A stretch of 33,370 bases of DNA from an uncultured Erysipelotrichaceae bacterium (GCA_902786245.1 CADABS010000035.1:1-33370); one strand, 5' to 3'; shown: positions 23,448-31,114, numbered from the stretch's first letter. The notes: generated from the letters alone by a model not told the origin. Program-made: numbers and translations.

Positions 23448-24685
23448 ACAGCAATTCCTGTCCTTTCCACGATCTGCTTTGCCGCATCTTCAGGTGCGGT
23501 GTTGTTGTCGATCTGTATATCGCAGTATTTCCGGTACAGCGGCTCCCGTTCCGCAGCCAGCCGGCGGACAGCCGCAAGGCTGTCTGCCAGCGGTCTTGAA
23601 TCGGTCGGGAACAGTTTTCCGGGATCTCTGCTGATCCGGCAGATAATGCCGTTTTCGCTCAGATACCGCATGGTTTCCTCATCTTTGATGACGCCTCCGC
23701 CGCTGCTGATGATGCGTCCGCCGCCGGAACGCAGCTGTCTGGCCAGATCTTTTTCCGCCTGCCGGAACCAGGCTTCGCCTTTTTCTTCAAAGCAGGTCCG
23801 GATCGGCATCTGCAGCGTTTCTTCCAGCACCTCATCCATCTCGATCCGCTCCATGCCGGTCATTTTCTCCAGCATGGCTGACAGTGTCGTCTTGCCGGAT
23901 GTCGGCATGCCGATGAGAACGATGTTCCGCTGCCGGTTCAGCAGCTGCCGGATACATCTGTCCGTATCTTCCTGCGAAGGCTTTGTGCCGGTAAACAGGA
24001 AGTCGGCCGCGGCTGCCTGGTATACGAGCATCTCAAATCCGCCGATGGCAGGTATCCCCCGCAGCTTTGCCTCAAACTGCAGCCGGGTGCGCAGCGGATT
24101 GGCGACGATATCAATGACATATGACAGATGGCTGAAGCGTGAAAGATCTGCCGGTGCTTCATCATTGCGGGGCACCATTCCGACCGGTGTCGTATTGATC
24201 AGACAGCGGAACATGTCCTCCCGGGCATACATCTGGGCATAGGTCAGTGCCCCGTCTTTCCCGGTCCGGCTGATGACATGCGGTATGCCTCCAAGCTTCA
24301 GGACTGCCTGCACTGCGGCTTTGGAAGCGCCGCCGCTGCCAAGGATTGCCGTATGCAGTCCGGCCAGATCGAATCCGTGTGCTTCGATCATCTGCTGCAG
24401 ACCGATGACATCCGTGTTGTATCCCGTCAGGATGCCATTGCGGCAGACGATGGTATTCACCGCTCCGCACTGTTCCGCCAGCGGATCGGTCCGGTCCAGA
24501 TACGGCATGACTTTCTGTTTATAAGGAATGGTCACATTCAGACCGTCAAAGTCTCTTTTTTCAAGAAATGCCTGTACTTCGTCTTCCTGCAGTTCAAAGA
24601 GCCGGTAATCGGCACCAATCAGGCTCTGATGGATTTCCGGCGACCGGCTGTGTCCGAGCGGGCAGCCGATCAGACCGAGCTTCAC
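23444..24685 (-). CDS. aroE-aroK: Bifunctional shikimate dehydrogenase / shikimate kinase fusion
   Basis: 413 residues joining two enzymes that act in sequence. AroE part (1-~245): SRSPEIHQ, NVTIPYKQ with catalytic Lys56, GYNTD with Asp92, GSGGASKAAV for NADP, NTTPVGM. AroK part (~252-413): Walker A GMPTSGKTT (259-267), EMDEVLEE, SSGGGVIKDEE, DSRPLA and a final YRKYCDIQID. It should reduce 3-dehydroshikimate and then phosphorylate shikimate. The start is GTG at 24685, overlapping the aroC stop (GTGA), and the stop overlaps DAHP synthase. Both active sites look intact. The two genes are normally separate in bacteria. Confidence 0.94.
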   Translation of the reverse strand: MKLGLIGCPLGHSRSPEIHQSLIGADYRLFELQEDEVQAFLEKRDFDGLNVTIPYKQKVMPYLDRTDPLAEQCGAVNTIVCRNGILTGYNTDVIGLQQMIEAHGFDLAGLHTAILGSGGASKAAVQAVLKLGGIPHVISRTGKDGALTYAQMYAREDMFRCLINTTPVGMVPRNDEAPADLSRFSHLSYVIDIVANPLRTRLQFEAKLRGIPAIGGFEMLVYQAAAADFLFTGTKPSQEDTDRCIRQLLNRQRNIVLIGMPTSGKTTLSAMLEKMTGMERIEMDEVLEETLQMPIRTCFEEKGEAWFRQAEKDLARQLRSGGGRIISSGGGVIKDEETMRYLSENGIICRISRDPGKLFPTDSRPLADSLAAVRRLAAEREPLYRKYCDIQIDNNTAPEDAAKQIVERTGIAV

Positions 24686-25776
24686 CGTTCACCTCCGAAG
24701 TGTTCATAGCCATAGCGTCCGATCAGCAGGTCGGCAAAGACGATTGCCGTAACCGCATCGATCACCGGACAGGCTCTGTGCACGATGGCCGGATCATGGC
24801 GTCCGCCGATGCGGATCTGTGTGTTTTCCATGGTTTTCAGATTGACTGTGGACTGGGGTATTCCGATCGAGGGAGTCGGCCGGATCACCGTCTGAAAGCA
24901 GACCGGCATGCCGGTGGTAATACCGCCGCAGATACCGCCGTTATGATTGGTCAGGGTAATGATCTTTCCGTCTTTGACGGCATAGGGATCATTGGCCTGC
25001 GATCCTTTCATATCCGCAAAGCCGAAGCCGCTGCCGAAGGAAACGCCTTTGACTGCAGGCACCGCGAACAGGGCATGGGCCAGCAGGCTTTCGACGGTAT
25101 CGAAGAACGGATCCCCGGTTCCTGCTTCCAGACCGGTCACCGCTGTCTCCAGGATTCCGCCGAGGGAATCATTTTCCCGGGCTGCGGTACGGATCTTCTC
25201 AAGCATCTTCTCTCCCTGTTCATCGGAAAGAACCGGAAATGCTTTGTCTTTCAGTGCATCCATGTCTTTCAGCGGATCCATGGGTCTGTCTTCTATATCC
25301 GCCAGACGCAGAATATGCGTCGCAATATGTATTCCTTCCTGTTCCAGCATATGCATGCATATTGCGCCTGCAGCCGTCAGAGCGGCTGTCAGACGGCCGC
25401 TGAAGTGGCCGCCGCCGCTGGCATCTTCATAGCCCCGGTAGCGGATATGACCGGTATAATCCGCGTGGGAAGGACGCGGTGTATCAGCGAGACGGTCATA
25501 GTCGCTGCGCCGTACATTTTCATTGGGAATCATGATCGTCAGAGGCGTTCCGGTGCTGTATCCGTCTTTGACGCCGGAAAGAAACTGCGGAATATCCGAT
25601 TCGTGGCGGGCAGTTGCGGTTTTTCCGGCAGGTCTGCGCCGGTCCATCAGCGTCATGATTTCTTTTTCATCGATCCTGACGCCGGAAGGCATGCCGTCAA
25701 TGACTGCGCCGACCATCGGTCCGTGCGATTCGCCGACCAGTGTAACGGTCAGATTTCTTCCAAATGTATTATTCAT
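24682..25776 (-). CDS. aroC: Chorismate synthase
   Basis: 364 residues from the ATG at 25776 (MNNTFGRNLTVTLVGESHGP), with AAAGGA upstream; the longer frame to 25866 lies inside aroB and is not used. Signatures are GESHGP, RRRPAGKTATARHESD, GHIRYRGYEDASGGGHFSGRLTA in pieces, and RHDPAIVHRA near the end. It makes chorismate from EPSP with reduced FMN. The start sits eight bases inside the 3' end of aroB and the stop overlaps the aroE-aroK start, so the operon is translationally linked. Confidence 0.95.
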   Translation of the reverse strand: MNNTFGRNLTVTLVGESHGPMVGAVIDGMPSGVRIDEKEIMTLMDRRRPAGKTATARHESDIPQFLSGVKDGYSTGTPLTIMIPNENVRRSDYDRLADTPRPSHADYTGHIRYRGYEDASGGGHFSGRLTAALTAAGAICMHMLEQEGIHIATHILRLADIEDRPMDPLKDMDALKDKAFPVLSDEQGEKMLEKIRTAARENDSLGGILETAVTGLEAGTGDPFFDTVESLLAHALFAVPAVKGVSFGSGFGFADMKGSQANDPYAVKDGKIITLTNHNGGICGGITTGMPVCFQTVIRPTPSIGIPQSTVNLKTMENTQIRIGGRHDPAIVHRACPVIDAVTAIVFADLLIGRYGYEHFGGER

Positions 25777-26776
25777 AATGCAGTTTCCTTTCTGTCTCTT
25801 CCATCGTCCAGGTCTCGATTGTGCCTTTTCCGATCTGATGAACCTGTATGAGAGAAATTGTATCATGGTCCGCCTTTTTATCGGTGCGGATCATCCGCAT
25901 GACTTCCTGCGGATCGGCCTGGCATCGGACGGGAAGACCCATCCGTTCCAGCACCTTCCGCAGTCTTGCCCGGATCTCTTCATCTGCCAGCACGGTCATC
26001 ATGCCCATGGCAACGCATTCGCCATGGAGATATGCATGCAGGCCGCTGACCGATTCATAGGCATGGCCGAAGGTATGGCCGAAATTCAGCAGTTTTCTTT
26101 CACCGCTTTCCCGCTCATCGCGCTCAACGATATCCCGCTTGATTTCCAGACAGCGGCAGATGATCTCATCGAGATGATCCATATAGTCGTCTTTTTCAAA
26201 TACGGCAAAGAGTTTCTCATCGCAGATCATGCCTTCTTTGACTGCCTCGGCCAGTCCGTTGACTACGTGTCTTTTGGGCAGCGTGGAAAGCGTATCCGGG
26301 TCAATCAGAACCATATCCGGCTGCCAGAATGCACCGACGCTGTTCTTATGGCCGTGCAGGTCGACTGCTGTCTTTCCCCCGATCGAGGAATCGATCATCG
26401 ACAGGGTCGTTGTCGGAATATTGACATAGCGGATGCCACGCATATAGCAGGCTGCCGCAAAGCCGCCCATATCCCCGGCGACGCCGCCGCCCAGCACGAT
26501 CACCGTATCATTCCGCGATACATGATGATCCAGCATATCCGCAAGTATATCCTGCAGGACCGTCATATTCTTGTTTTCCTCGCCATGCGGGAATATGTGC
26601 ATATGCGCCTGCGGATACTGCTTCTGCAGGATGCTCTGCCATTGCACGGGTACGCCGTCATCGCTGATCAGAAACACATGGCCGCTGCGGCCGATGATCT
26701 CTGCCGCCCTGGTCAGGATCCCTCTTTCAATGTATACCGGATATGTTCTGTCTTTTGTGCGGACTGTCAGTTTCAT
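25769..26776 (-). CDS. aroB: 3-Dehydroquinate synthase
   Basis: 335 residues with the family motifs VLGGGVAGDMGGFAA, the SMIDSSIGGKTAVDL region, KNSVGAFWQP, KEGMICD and HTFGHAYE. It is NAD- and metal-dependent and converts DAHP to 3-dehydroquinate. GGAG lies ten bases before the ATG at 26776. This is the first structural gene of the aromatic operon, placed only ~18 bases after the U-run of the attenuator terminator (26794-26823), so its expression depends on read-through. Confidence 0.95.
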   Translation of the reverse strand: MKLTVRTKDRTYPVYIERGILTRAAEIIGRSGHVFLISDDGVPVQWQSILQKQYPQAHMHIFPHGEENKNMTVLQDILADMLDHHVSRNDTVIVLGGGVAGDMGGFAAACYMRGIRYVNIPTTTLSMIDSSIGGKTAVDLHGHKNSVGAFWQPDMVLIDPDTLSTLPKRHVVNGLAEAVKEGMICDEKLFAVFEKDDYMDHLDEIICRCLEIKRDIVERDERESGERKLLNFGHTFGHAYESVSGLHAYLHGECVAMGMMTVLADEEIRARLRKVLERMGLPVRCQADPQEVMRMIRTDKKADHDTISLIQVHQIGKGTIETWTMEETERKLHYE

Positions 26777-26793
26777 ATCGTTAAATCTCCTTC

Positions 26794-26823
26794 AAAAAAA
26801 ACCATACGGCATTATCCGTATGG
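26794..26823 (-). terminator. Attenuator terminator of the aromatic operon
   Basis: A perfect 8-bp stem, CCATACGG-ATAATG-CCGTATGG, followed by eight Ts on the minus strand, between the leader peptide and aroB. Its loop and inner bases (26808-26816) are also complementary to an upstream segment (26844-26852), so it can be disrupted. Confidence 0.92.
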
Positions 26824-26886
26824 CTTTCATTGCTTTTCCATCAGATAATGCCTGCAAACAGAAACGGGCAATATCTGTGATTGCCC
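26802..26886 (-). promoter_or_regulatory. Four-segment alternating RNA switch (attenuator) in the aro leader
   Basis: In transcript order: segment A GGGCAAT (26880-26886), B GATATTGCCC (26866-26875), C GGCATTATC (26844-26852), D GATAATGCC (26808-26816, inside the terminator). A pairs perfectly with B (7 bp). B pairs with C (GATA/TATC and TGCC/GGCA around one T-T mismatch). C pairs perfectly with D (9 bp, plus ATGG/CCAT further in) and would destroy the terminator. A begins four bases after the leader-peptide stop codon, so a ribosome at that stop would cover it. The predicted logic: stalling frees A, giving A:B, C:D and read-through; complete translation hides A, giving B:C and termination. 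Confidence 0.82.
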
Positions 26887-26889
26887 TGT

Positions 26890-26934
26890 CTATCTAAAGT
26901 AAAAGCTGTAAAATCTTTTTGTCAGTGTATGCAT
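26890..26934 (-). CDS. Phe/Tyr-rich leader peptide of the aromatic operon
   Basis: A 14-codon reading frame, MHTLTKRFYSFYFR, from ATG at 26934 to TAG at 26890, with purine-rich GGAGACGGAAG upstream. Five of its last seven residues are aromatic (F-Y-S-F-Y-F). It lies between the promoter and the attenuator of an operon for Phe/Tyr precursors, like the pheA and trp leader peptides of enteric bacteria. The role is as a sensor of charged tRNA-Phe and tRNA-Tyr rather than as a protein. Confidence 0.85.
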   Translation of the reverse strand: MHTLTKRFYSFYFR

Positions 26935-26953
26935 GTTTTCTTCCGTCTCCGTA

Positions 26954-26982
26954 ATCGTACACGAGCAGGATTCATATTTCAA
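26954..26982 (-). promoter_or_regulatory. Promoter of the aromatic operon
   Basis: TTGAAA (26977-26982), 17 bp and TACGAT (26954-26959) on the minus strand. It fits in the gap after the EIIB-ROK gene stop (27000) and would start the RNA just before the leader-peptide ribosome binding site. Confidence 0.7.
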
Positions 26983-26999
26983 GAAAAATTTTCTGAAAA

Positions 27000-28409
27000 C
27001 TATTCCGGTTTGTTTTCAAAATCCTTTGCCAGAGCGATTCCGCCGGCGAACATGTATTCGGAAACATCATCCACCTTGATCATATCCGGCAGGAAATCAG
27101 GCCGGATATCCATGGCCAGGCGGTTGCGGAGGATATCGAGATCGGGAATCATATCGCAGGAAATCGCGATCGCTTCAGGATCGACGCAGGAGATGATCGC
27201 GGTCAGATACTTCGAGACCAGTTCCAGGCTTCCTTCCGGTGTCCGGGCAAGTTCCCGGGGCTCGGCGGAGAATTCCATGATATTGACAATGAACTGCATT
27301 TCTCCGGCAATATTGTTTCTGCCCCGCAGCAGTTTTCCGTCGACAATGTGTCCGACGCCGCAGATCCTTGCGGCATGGGGATGGAAGTAGAAACTGATAT
27401 TGCTGTATTTTTCCTGCAGTGCGTGGAAGCCGAGGGCCATGGCATTGGCGTCATTGATGAAGATGACCCGCTTCTCATAGCGGTTCTCAAAGCGCTTCTG
27501 CACTTCAACATCATAGATGCGCGATTCTTTGAAAGTCAGGCGGCCGCGGTCGATGACACCCGGTGTCGCAATGCATATGGTATCGATCAGATTGTTCGAG
27601 ACGACGACATCGATCAGGTCTTCGAGGTCGCGGACCGTATAGGTTCCCTTGATGATCTGGTTCTGACGCACGATCCGGCCATGTTCATAGACCCGGTACA
27701 TGATCTTTTTGACATCGTATTCGCAGATGACTGCGATGACCAGGATCGATCCGGCAAAATACAGTTTTTCCGTATTTTCATGCACTTCCCGGACAACACG
27801 CTTCTTTTCTGCTGTTTTTTCAGCGACCAGCCGCAGCAGTCCTTCTGTGTCATACTGGGCGAAGATCGCCGTCGGCACGCTGGTGACGATTGTGTCTTTC
27901 AGGATGCCGCGCACGGTCGGATACAGATAGCGGATCTGGGGTGCGAGCAGTACGACATCGGCACTGAAGCCGGAGACAAACAGACGGTCATAGGAAACAG
28001 CCGAAAATTCATAATTCAGATTCAGAAGATCTGCGGCTTCCTGCAGCTTGAGAACAAAGAAAGAAGTCGTCAGGGCACTGCTGCAGCAGAGAATGACCTT
28101 TGTCTTCTGCTTATCCTTGAGTTCGATAAAGCATTCGATCATCTCCCTGAACAGTTCTTTGGCATGATCGAGATCATACATTTCAAAATGGAGATAAAAC
28201 TGGTTGGAATCATCTTTGCGGCTGATGATCTCCAGTTCGCATACTGTTGCCTGCAGTTCGATGAAATCGACAAACGCATCGGCATACGGCGCTGACAGTT
28301 TAATGCGCTCATGGCCGTTGACGCTGATCTGCTCGATCGTATACTCATCGGAAGTCTGCTGCAGGATCCATTCTTTGTATTCCCGGATGATTTCTTCAGT
28401 ATTTGCCAT
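27000..28409 (-). CDS. PTS EIIB-like / ROK-like fusion protein, probable sugar-linked regulator
   Basis: 469 residues in three parts. Residues 1-~100 are an unfamiliar mixed helical/strand domain. Residues ~103-195 look like a lactose/cellobiose-type PTS EIIB domain: KVILCCSSALTTSFF with the phosphorylatable-type Cys109, then DVVLLAPQIRYLYP. Residues ~218-469 follow the ROK fold (CIATPGVIDRG, INDANAMALGFHALQ, GHIVDGKLLRGRNNIAGEMQF). The ROK part lacks the N-terminal DxGxT phosphate loop and the CxCGxxGC zinc motif, so kinase activity is doubtful. No winged-helix domain is evident. It probably senses PTS phosphorylation or a sugar. The start ATG has GGAAGG upstream; it lies just before the aro promoter. 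Confidence 0.75.
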   Translation of the reverse strand: MANTEEIIREYKEWILQQTSDEYTIEQISVNGHERIKLSAPYADAFVDFIELQATVCELEIISRKDDSNQFYLHFEMYDLDHAKELFREMIECFIELKDKQKTKVILCCSSALTTSFFVLKLQEAADLLNLNYEFSAVSYDRLFVSGFSADVVLLAPQIRYLYPTVRGILKDTIVTSVPTAIFAQYDTEGLLRLVAEKTAEKKRVVREVHENTEKLYFAGSILVIAVICEYDVKKIMYRVYEHGRIVRQNQIIKGTYTVRDLEDLIDVVVSNNLIDTICIATPGVIDRGRLTFKESRIYDVEVQKRFENRYEKRVIFINDANAMALGFHALQEKYSNISFYFHPHAARICGVGHIVDGKLLRGRNNIAGEMQFIVNIMEFSAEPRELARTPEGSLELVSKYLTAIISCVDPEAIAISCDMIPDLDILRNRLAMDIRPDFLPDMIKVDDVSEYMFAGGIALAKDFENKPE

Positions 28410-28468
28410 AGTTCACCTTCCGCTCTATGCATTTATTTTAGCGCGCCTGCGGTTTCTCTGCATTTAAT

Positions 28469-28497
28469 TTAACATTTTGTATGCAAAGTCTTATGAT
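28469..28497 (+). promoter_or_regulatory. Promoter of the serine hydrolase gene
   Basis: TTAACA (28469-28474), exactly 17 bp and TATGAT (28492-28497), each one mismatch from consensus, 38 bases before the ATG at 28535. Confidence 0.75.
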
Positions 28498-28534
28498 AAA
28501 GACAGAGGAACACTGTTCAAAGGAGATAATCATT

Positions 28535-29470
28535 ATGCTGATGGAAGTAAGTTTTTCTTCATTCAACGGCCGTGATCAGGTACAGGGATGGATCTATGTT
28601 CCCGCCTGCAAACCGCGCGGCGTGATCCAGCTGATCCACGGTTTCGGCGAGCATTCCCGCAGATACCTGCACATGATCGTGCGGTATCTGGATGCCGGAT
28701 TCATTGTCGCCGCCGATGACCATGTCGGACACGGCAAGACCGCCATTTTCAATGACCGGTGGGGAGACTGGGGCGACAAGGGCTGCCACACCATGATGGA
28801 AGATGAAAAGATCTTCCATGATCTGGTTGCGGAGAAATATCCCGAACTGCCCTATTTCATGTTCGGACATTCCATGGGTTCCTTCATCACCAGAGACTAT
28901 ATCGCAAAATACGGCAGCGATCTGACCGGTGCGGTGATCTGCGGCACAAGCGGTGTCTGGCCGGATCTTGCCAAAGGCATTGCCATGGCACAGAAGCTGG
29001 TCGATGAAGGCAAGGGCGATGAATCCGATCCGAACCTGGCAACGGCAATGATGGGATGGATGTTCAGCCGCTGCACCGAGGGTGTAAAGCTCGGCAATGA
29101 ATGGATCTGCGATGATCCGTATGTCCAGGAAGACCATGCCCGTGATCCGTTCGATGCATTCACCAGACCGACATGCAACAGATCCTGGCTGTATTTCATG
29201 CAGATGATCGATGTCATTACCGGTGAGGAATGGGCAAAGAAAGTTCCATCGGATCTGCCGGTCTACAATATCGCCGGCGACCAGGATCCGGTCGGACAGT
29301 TCGGAACCGGTGTATACCAGTGCTCCAACTGGCTGATCGATACCGGCCATGATGTCACGACCGTGCTGTATCCGGGCTACCGCCATGAGATCCATAATTA
29401 TGCGGACATCCGCGATCTGGTATGCGACGGCATTATCGGCTTCATCGAAGACTGCCTCGAAGAGGAATGA
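28535..29470 (+). CDS. Alpha/beta hydrolase, monoacylglycerol-lipase/lysophospholipase type
   Basis: 311 residues from the ATG at 28535, chosen for AAAGGAG ten bases upstream; a longer frame from 28481 overlaps the promoter. The Serine aminopeptidase S33/lysophospholipase pattern is clear: LIHGFGEHSRRY oxyanion region, DDHVGHGKT, nucleophile elbow FGHSMGS, acid in AGDQDPVGQFG and base His in YRHEIHN. No signal peptide, so it is cytoplasmic and likely cleaves monoacylglycerols or related esters. It is followed by a bidirectional terminator and seems monocistronic. Confidence 0.9.
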   Translation: MLMEVSFSSFNGRDQVQGWIYVPACKPRGVIQLIHGFGEHSRRYLHMIVRYLDAGFIVAADDHVGHGKTAIFNDRWGDWGDKGCHTMMEDEKIFHDLVAEKYPELPYFMFGHSMGSFITRDYIAKYGSDLTGAVICGTSGVWPDLAKGIAMAQKLVDEGKGDESDPNLATAMMGWMFSRCTEGVKLGNEWICDDPYVQEDHARDPFDAFTRPTCNRSWLYFMQMIDVITGEEWAKKVPSDLPVYNIAGDQDPVGQFGTGVYQCSNWLIDTGHDVTTVLYPGYRHEIHNYADIRDLVCDGIIGFIEDCLEEE

Positions 29471-29493
29471 TCCCTTACTGAAAAACCCGAAAT

Positions 29494-29527
29494 AAAAGAA
29501 CCGGAATTTGAACGTTCCGGTCTTTTT
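29494..29527. terminator. Bidirectional terminator between converging genes
   Basis: CCGGAA (29501-29506) pairs with TTCCGG (29515-29520), with flanking A- and T-tracts (TCTTTTT on the plus strand), between the hydrolase and the pyrophosphatase-like gene ends. Confidence 0.75.
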
Positions 29528-30254
29528 ATGCTTCAAAGCGGGTATCCGCAAATATGAATCTTGTATCGTAATACTGTTCTTCAAAAGCACAGGCTGCGAT
29601 GATTTCATCATGGGAAGGACTTACACCTGCCGGTGCGACGATCAGCCGCAGACGGCTGTCATCCTTCCGGTATACCGCCGCAATGGCTATGCCTGTACAT
29701 TCCTCCGCCGGCTGGCTGATGCCGTATACATAAGCATCAATCAGTTCTCCCTCCGCCATGGATTCTTTCAGATATCCGGCGTTGAGCGGATAGAGCACAT
29801 CAGGCAGATGGGGATGGAAGCTGCCGTAGGGATGATCAACGATCACAGTTACTGTTTTTCCCAGCCAGTTTCTTCCGGCCAGGTATTCCATCTCAGCGGA
29901 AGTTCCGTCGCTGTTTTCGATATCAAAGCCTGCCGCCCGGTAGATGTCTGTCTGGGACAGAGATACCGCTGCGCTGAGTCTGGCCGCATGGTCCTTTTCC
30001 GTCTCTTCCCGGGCGTATTCGATCAGGGCATGCATGCCCTCTTCCGTTCCGGCGCACAGCAGGATCCGATGGGCAGTCTCATTCAGACACATCACGGCAG
30101 CCATGCCGTTTTCTTCTGCCTTGAATACCGTGCATGCTCCGCCGCTCATCAGTTCCATCAGTTTCTGTGTCACATCGGCACCGGGAAACAGATGTTCCAT
30201 CACCAGTGCGGCAGCGGCTTCTCTTTCGTTTTCAGGCAGCCGGATGATTTCCAT
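29526..30254 (-). CDS. GNAT-like domain fused to inorganic-pyrophosphatase-like domain
   Basis: 242 residues. Residues ~1-118 have the flow of a degenerate GNAT acetyltransferase (HRILLCAGTEEGMHALIEYA..., ending IYRAAGFD). Residues ~130-240 match the short family often annotated as inorganic pyrophosphatase in Firmicutes: VIVDHPYGSFHPHLPDVLYPLNAGYL, EGELIDAYVYGI, CTGIAIAAVYRKDD, VAPAGVSPSHDEI, FEEQYYDTRF. In true pyrophosphatases the central motif is DGDPxD; here it is EGELID, keeping only the last Asp, so hydrolysis of pyrophosphate is uncertain. Its ATG overlaps the SseB-like gene's TAA by one base (TAATG). Confidence 0.75.
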   Translation of the reverse strand: MEIIRLPENEREAAAALVMEHLFPGADVTQKLMELMSGGACTVFKAEENGMAAVMCLNETAHRILLCAGTEEGMHALIEYAREETEKDHAARLSAAVSLSQTDIYRAAGFDIENSDGTSAEMEYLAGRNWLGKTVTVIVDHPYGSFHPHLPDVLYPLNAGYLKESMAEGELIDAYVYGISQPAEECTGIAIAAVYRKDDSRLRLIVAPAGVSPSHDEIIAACAFEEQYYDTRFIFADTRFEA

Positions 30255-31114
30255 TACAGCTCCAGAGCCCTATCATACAGGGCAACAGCGTCTTTGATGA
30301 TATCCTTCATGATCCTGTCATTGATGAATTCGGCTTCGACCGGGACTTCCTTGGCCAGCGGCACTGCCGTTTCAATGATCCGGTTCAGGATCGTTTCATC
30401 GTTCTTGTCGGCTTCGACAAAGAACGCAAAGGTCATCGTCATGCCTGCGACCTTGCCCTTCATCCATACTCTGTCGATTTCCGGAATTTCCGCACAGCAG
30501 TCATAGACCGCATTGATCATCCGGGTCGGATAGACGGAAGGCTCGGTATAGATGACATTGACCGGTGCATTCTCCGGCTGCTTCTGCGGGGCCGGACGCA
30601 TCTGGATCTTTCCGGCAGCGGCAGCGGCCAGTCCTTTGGGAATGATCATGTTATCGCTGCCCGGATTGATGACAACGCCTTCCGCAATGCAGTCCTTCTG
30701 GGAAAGAAGATTCCAGTAATCCGGCATCGTTCTGACGATATTGACCGGCTTGGGATCATTCTCACCGGTGACATTGAACTTGCCTGCGTCTTCGATGGAA
30801 GTAAACGCCGGGAAGAATGTCTTGCCGTCTTTGGTATTGATCAGATAGAATCTGATTTCATTCGGCCGGACCTGGGGCAGACGTCCGTTTGCGTCCGGCT
30901 TCAGTTCTTTGCCGAGATTCACCGGTGCAAGCAGTCTTGCATTTTTCAGTGCTTCCAGCAGCGCCTGCTGCTTTTCGATCGACTTATTCTGCGGGTCTTC
31001 GCCTTTCAGCGCATCGATCGCTTCTTTCAGTTCGGGATTGGTTACCGGTTCCATCCGTACAGCTGCCGGCTGGGGCTGCTGTGTCTTTTTCTTCTTCTTT
31101 TTCTTCTGTGCCAT
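30254..31114 (-). CDS. SseB-like protein with Lys-rich N-terminus
   Basis: 286 residues from the ATG at 31114 (MAQKKKKKKKTQQ), preceded by GAGGTG. After the basic tail, residues ~25-150 carry an SseB N-terminal domain (ALLEALKNARLLAPVNL, IRFYLINTKDGKTFFPAFTS, GVVINPGSDNMIIP). Residues ~185-286 look like the SseB C-terminal domain (YPTRMINAVYDCCAEIPEIDRVWM...TFAFFVEAD). The original SseB name refers to sulfurtransferase/secretion contexts that do not define its function here; it is a cytoplasmic protein of unknown role. It is first in a two-gene operon with the pyrophosphatase-like gene. Confidence 0.85.
   Translation of the reverse strand: MAQKKKKKKKTQQPQPAAVRMEPVTNPELKEAIDALKGEDPQNKSIEKQQALLEALKNARLLAPVNLGKELKPDANGRLPQVRPNEIRFYLINTKDGKTFFPAFTSIEDAGKFNVTGENDPKPVNIVRTMPDYWNLLSQKDCIAEGVVINPGSDNMIIPKGLAAAAAGKIQMRPAPQKQPENAPVNVIYTEPSVYPTRMINAVYDCCAEIPEIDRVWMKGKVAGMTMTFAFFVEADKNDETILNRIIETAVPLAKEVPVEAEFINDRIMKDIIKDAVALYDRALEL

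Noticed and set aside
25523-26848. 441-codon plus-strand frame opposite aroB/aroC
   Set aside because: Shadow of two well-identified genes; His/Cys-rich low-complexity product with no family features.
26824-26940. TRAP-type (G/U)AG repeats in the aro leader
   Set aside because: No regular series of GAG/UAG triplets spaced by two to three bases.
26794-26999. T-box riboswitch in front of aroB
   Set aside because: No T-box consensus (AGGGTGGNACCGCG-like) or specifier stem is present; the leader peptide with alternating hairpins explains the region better.
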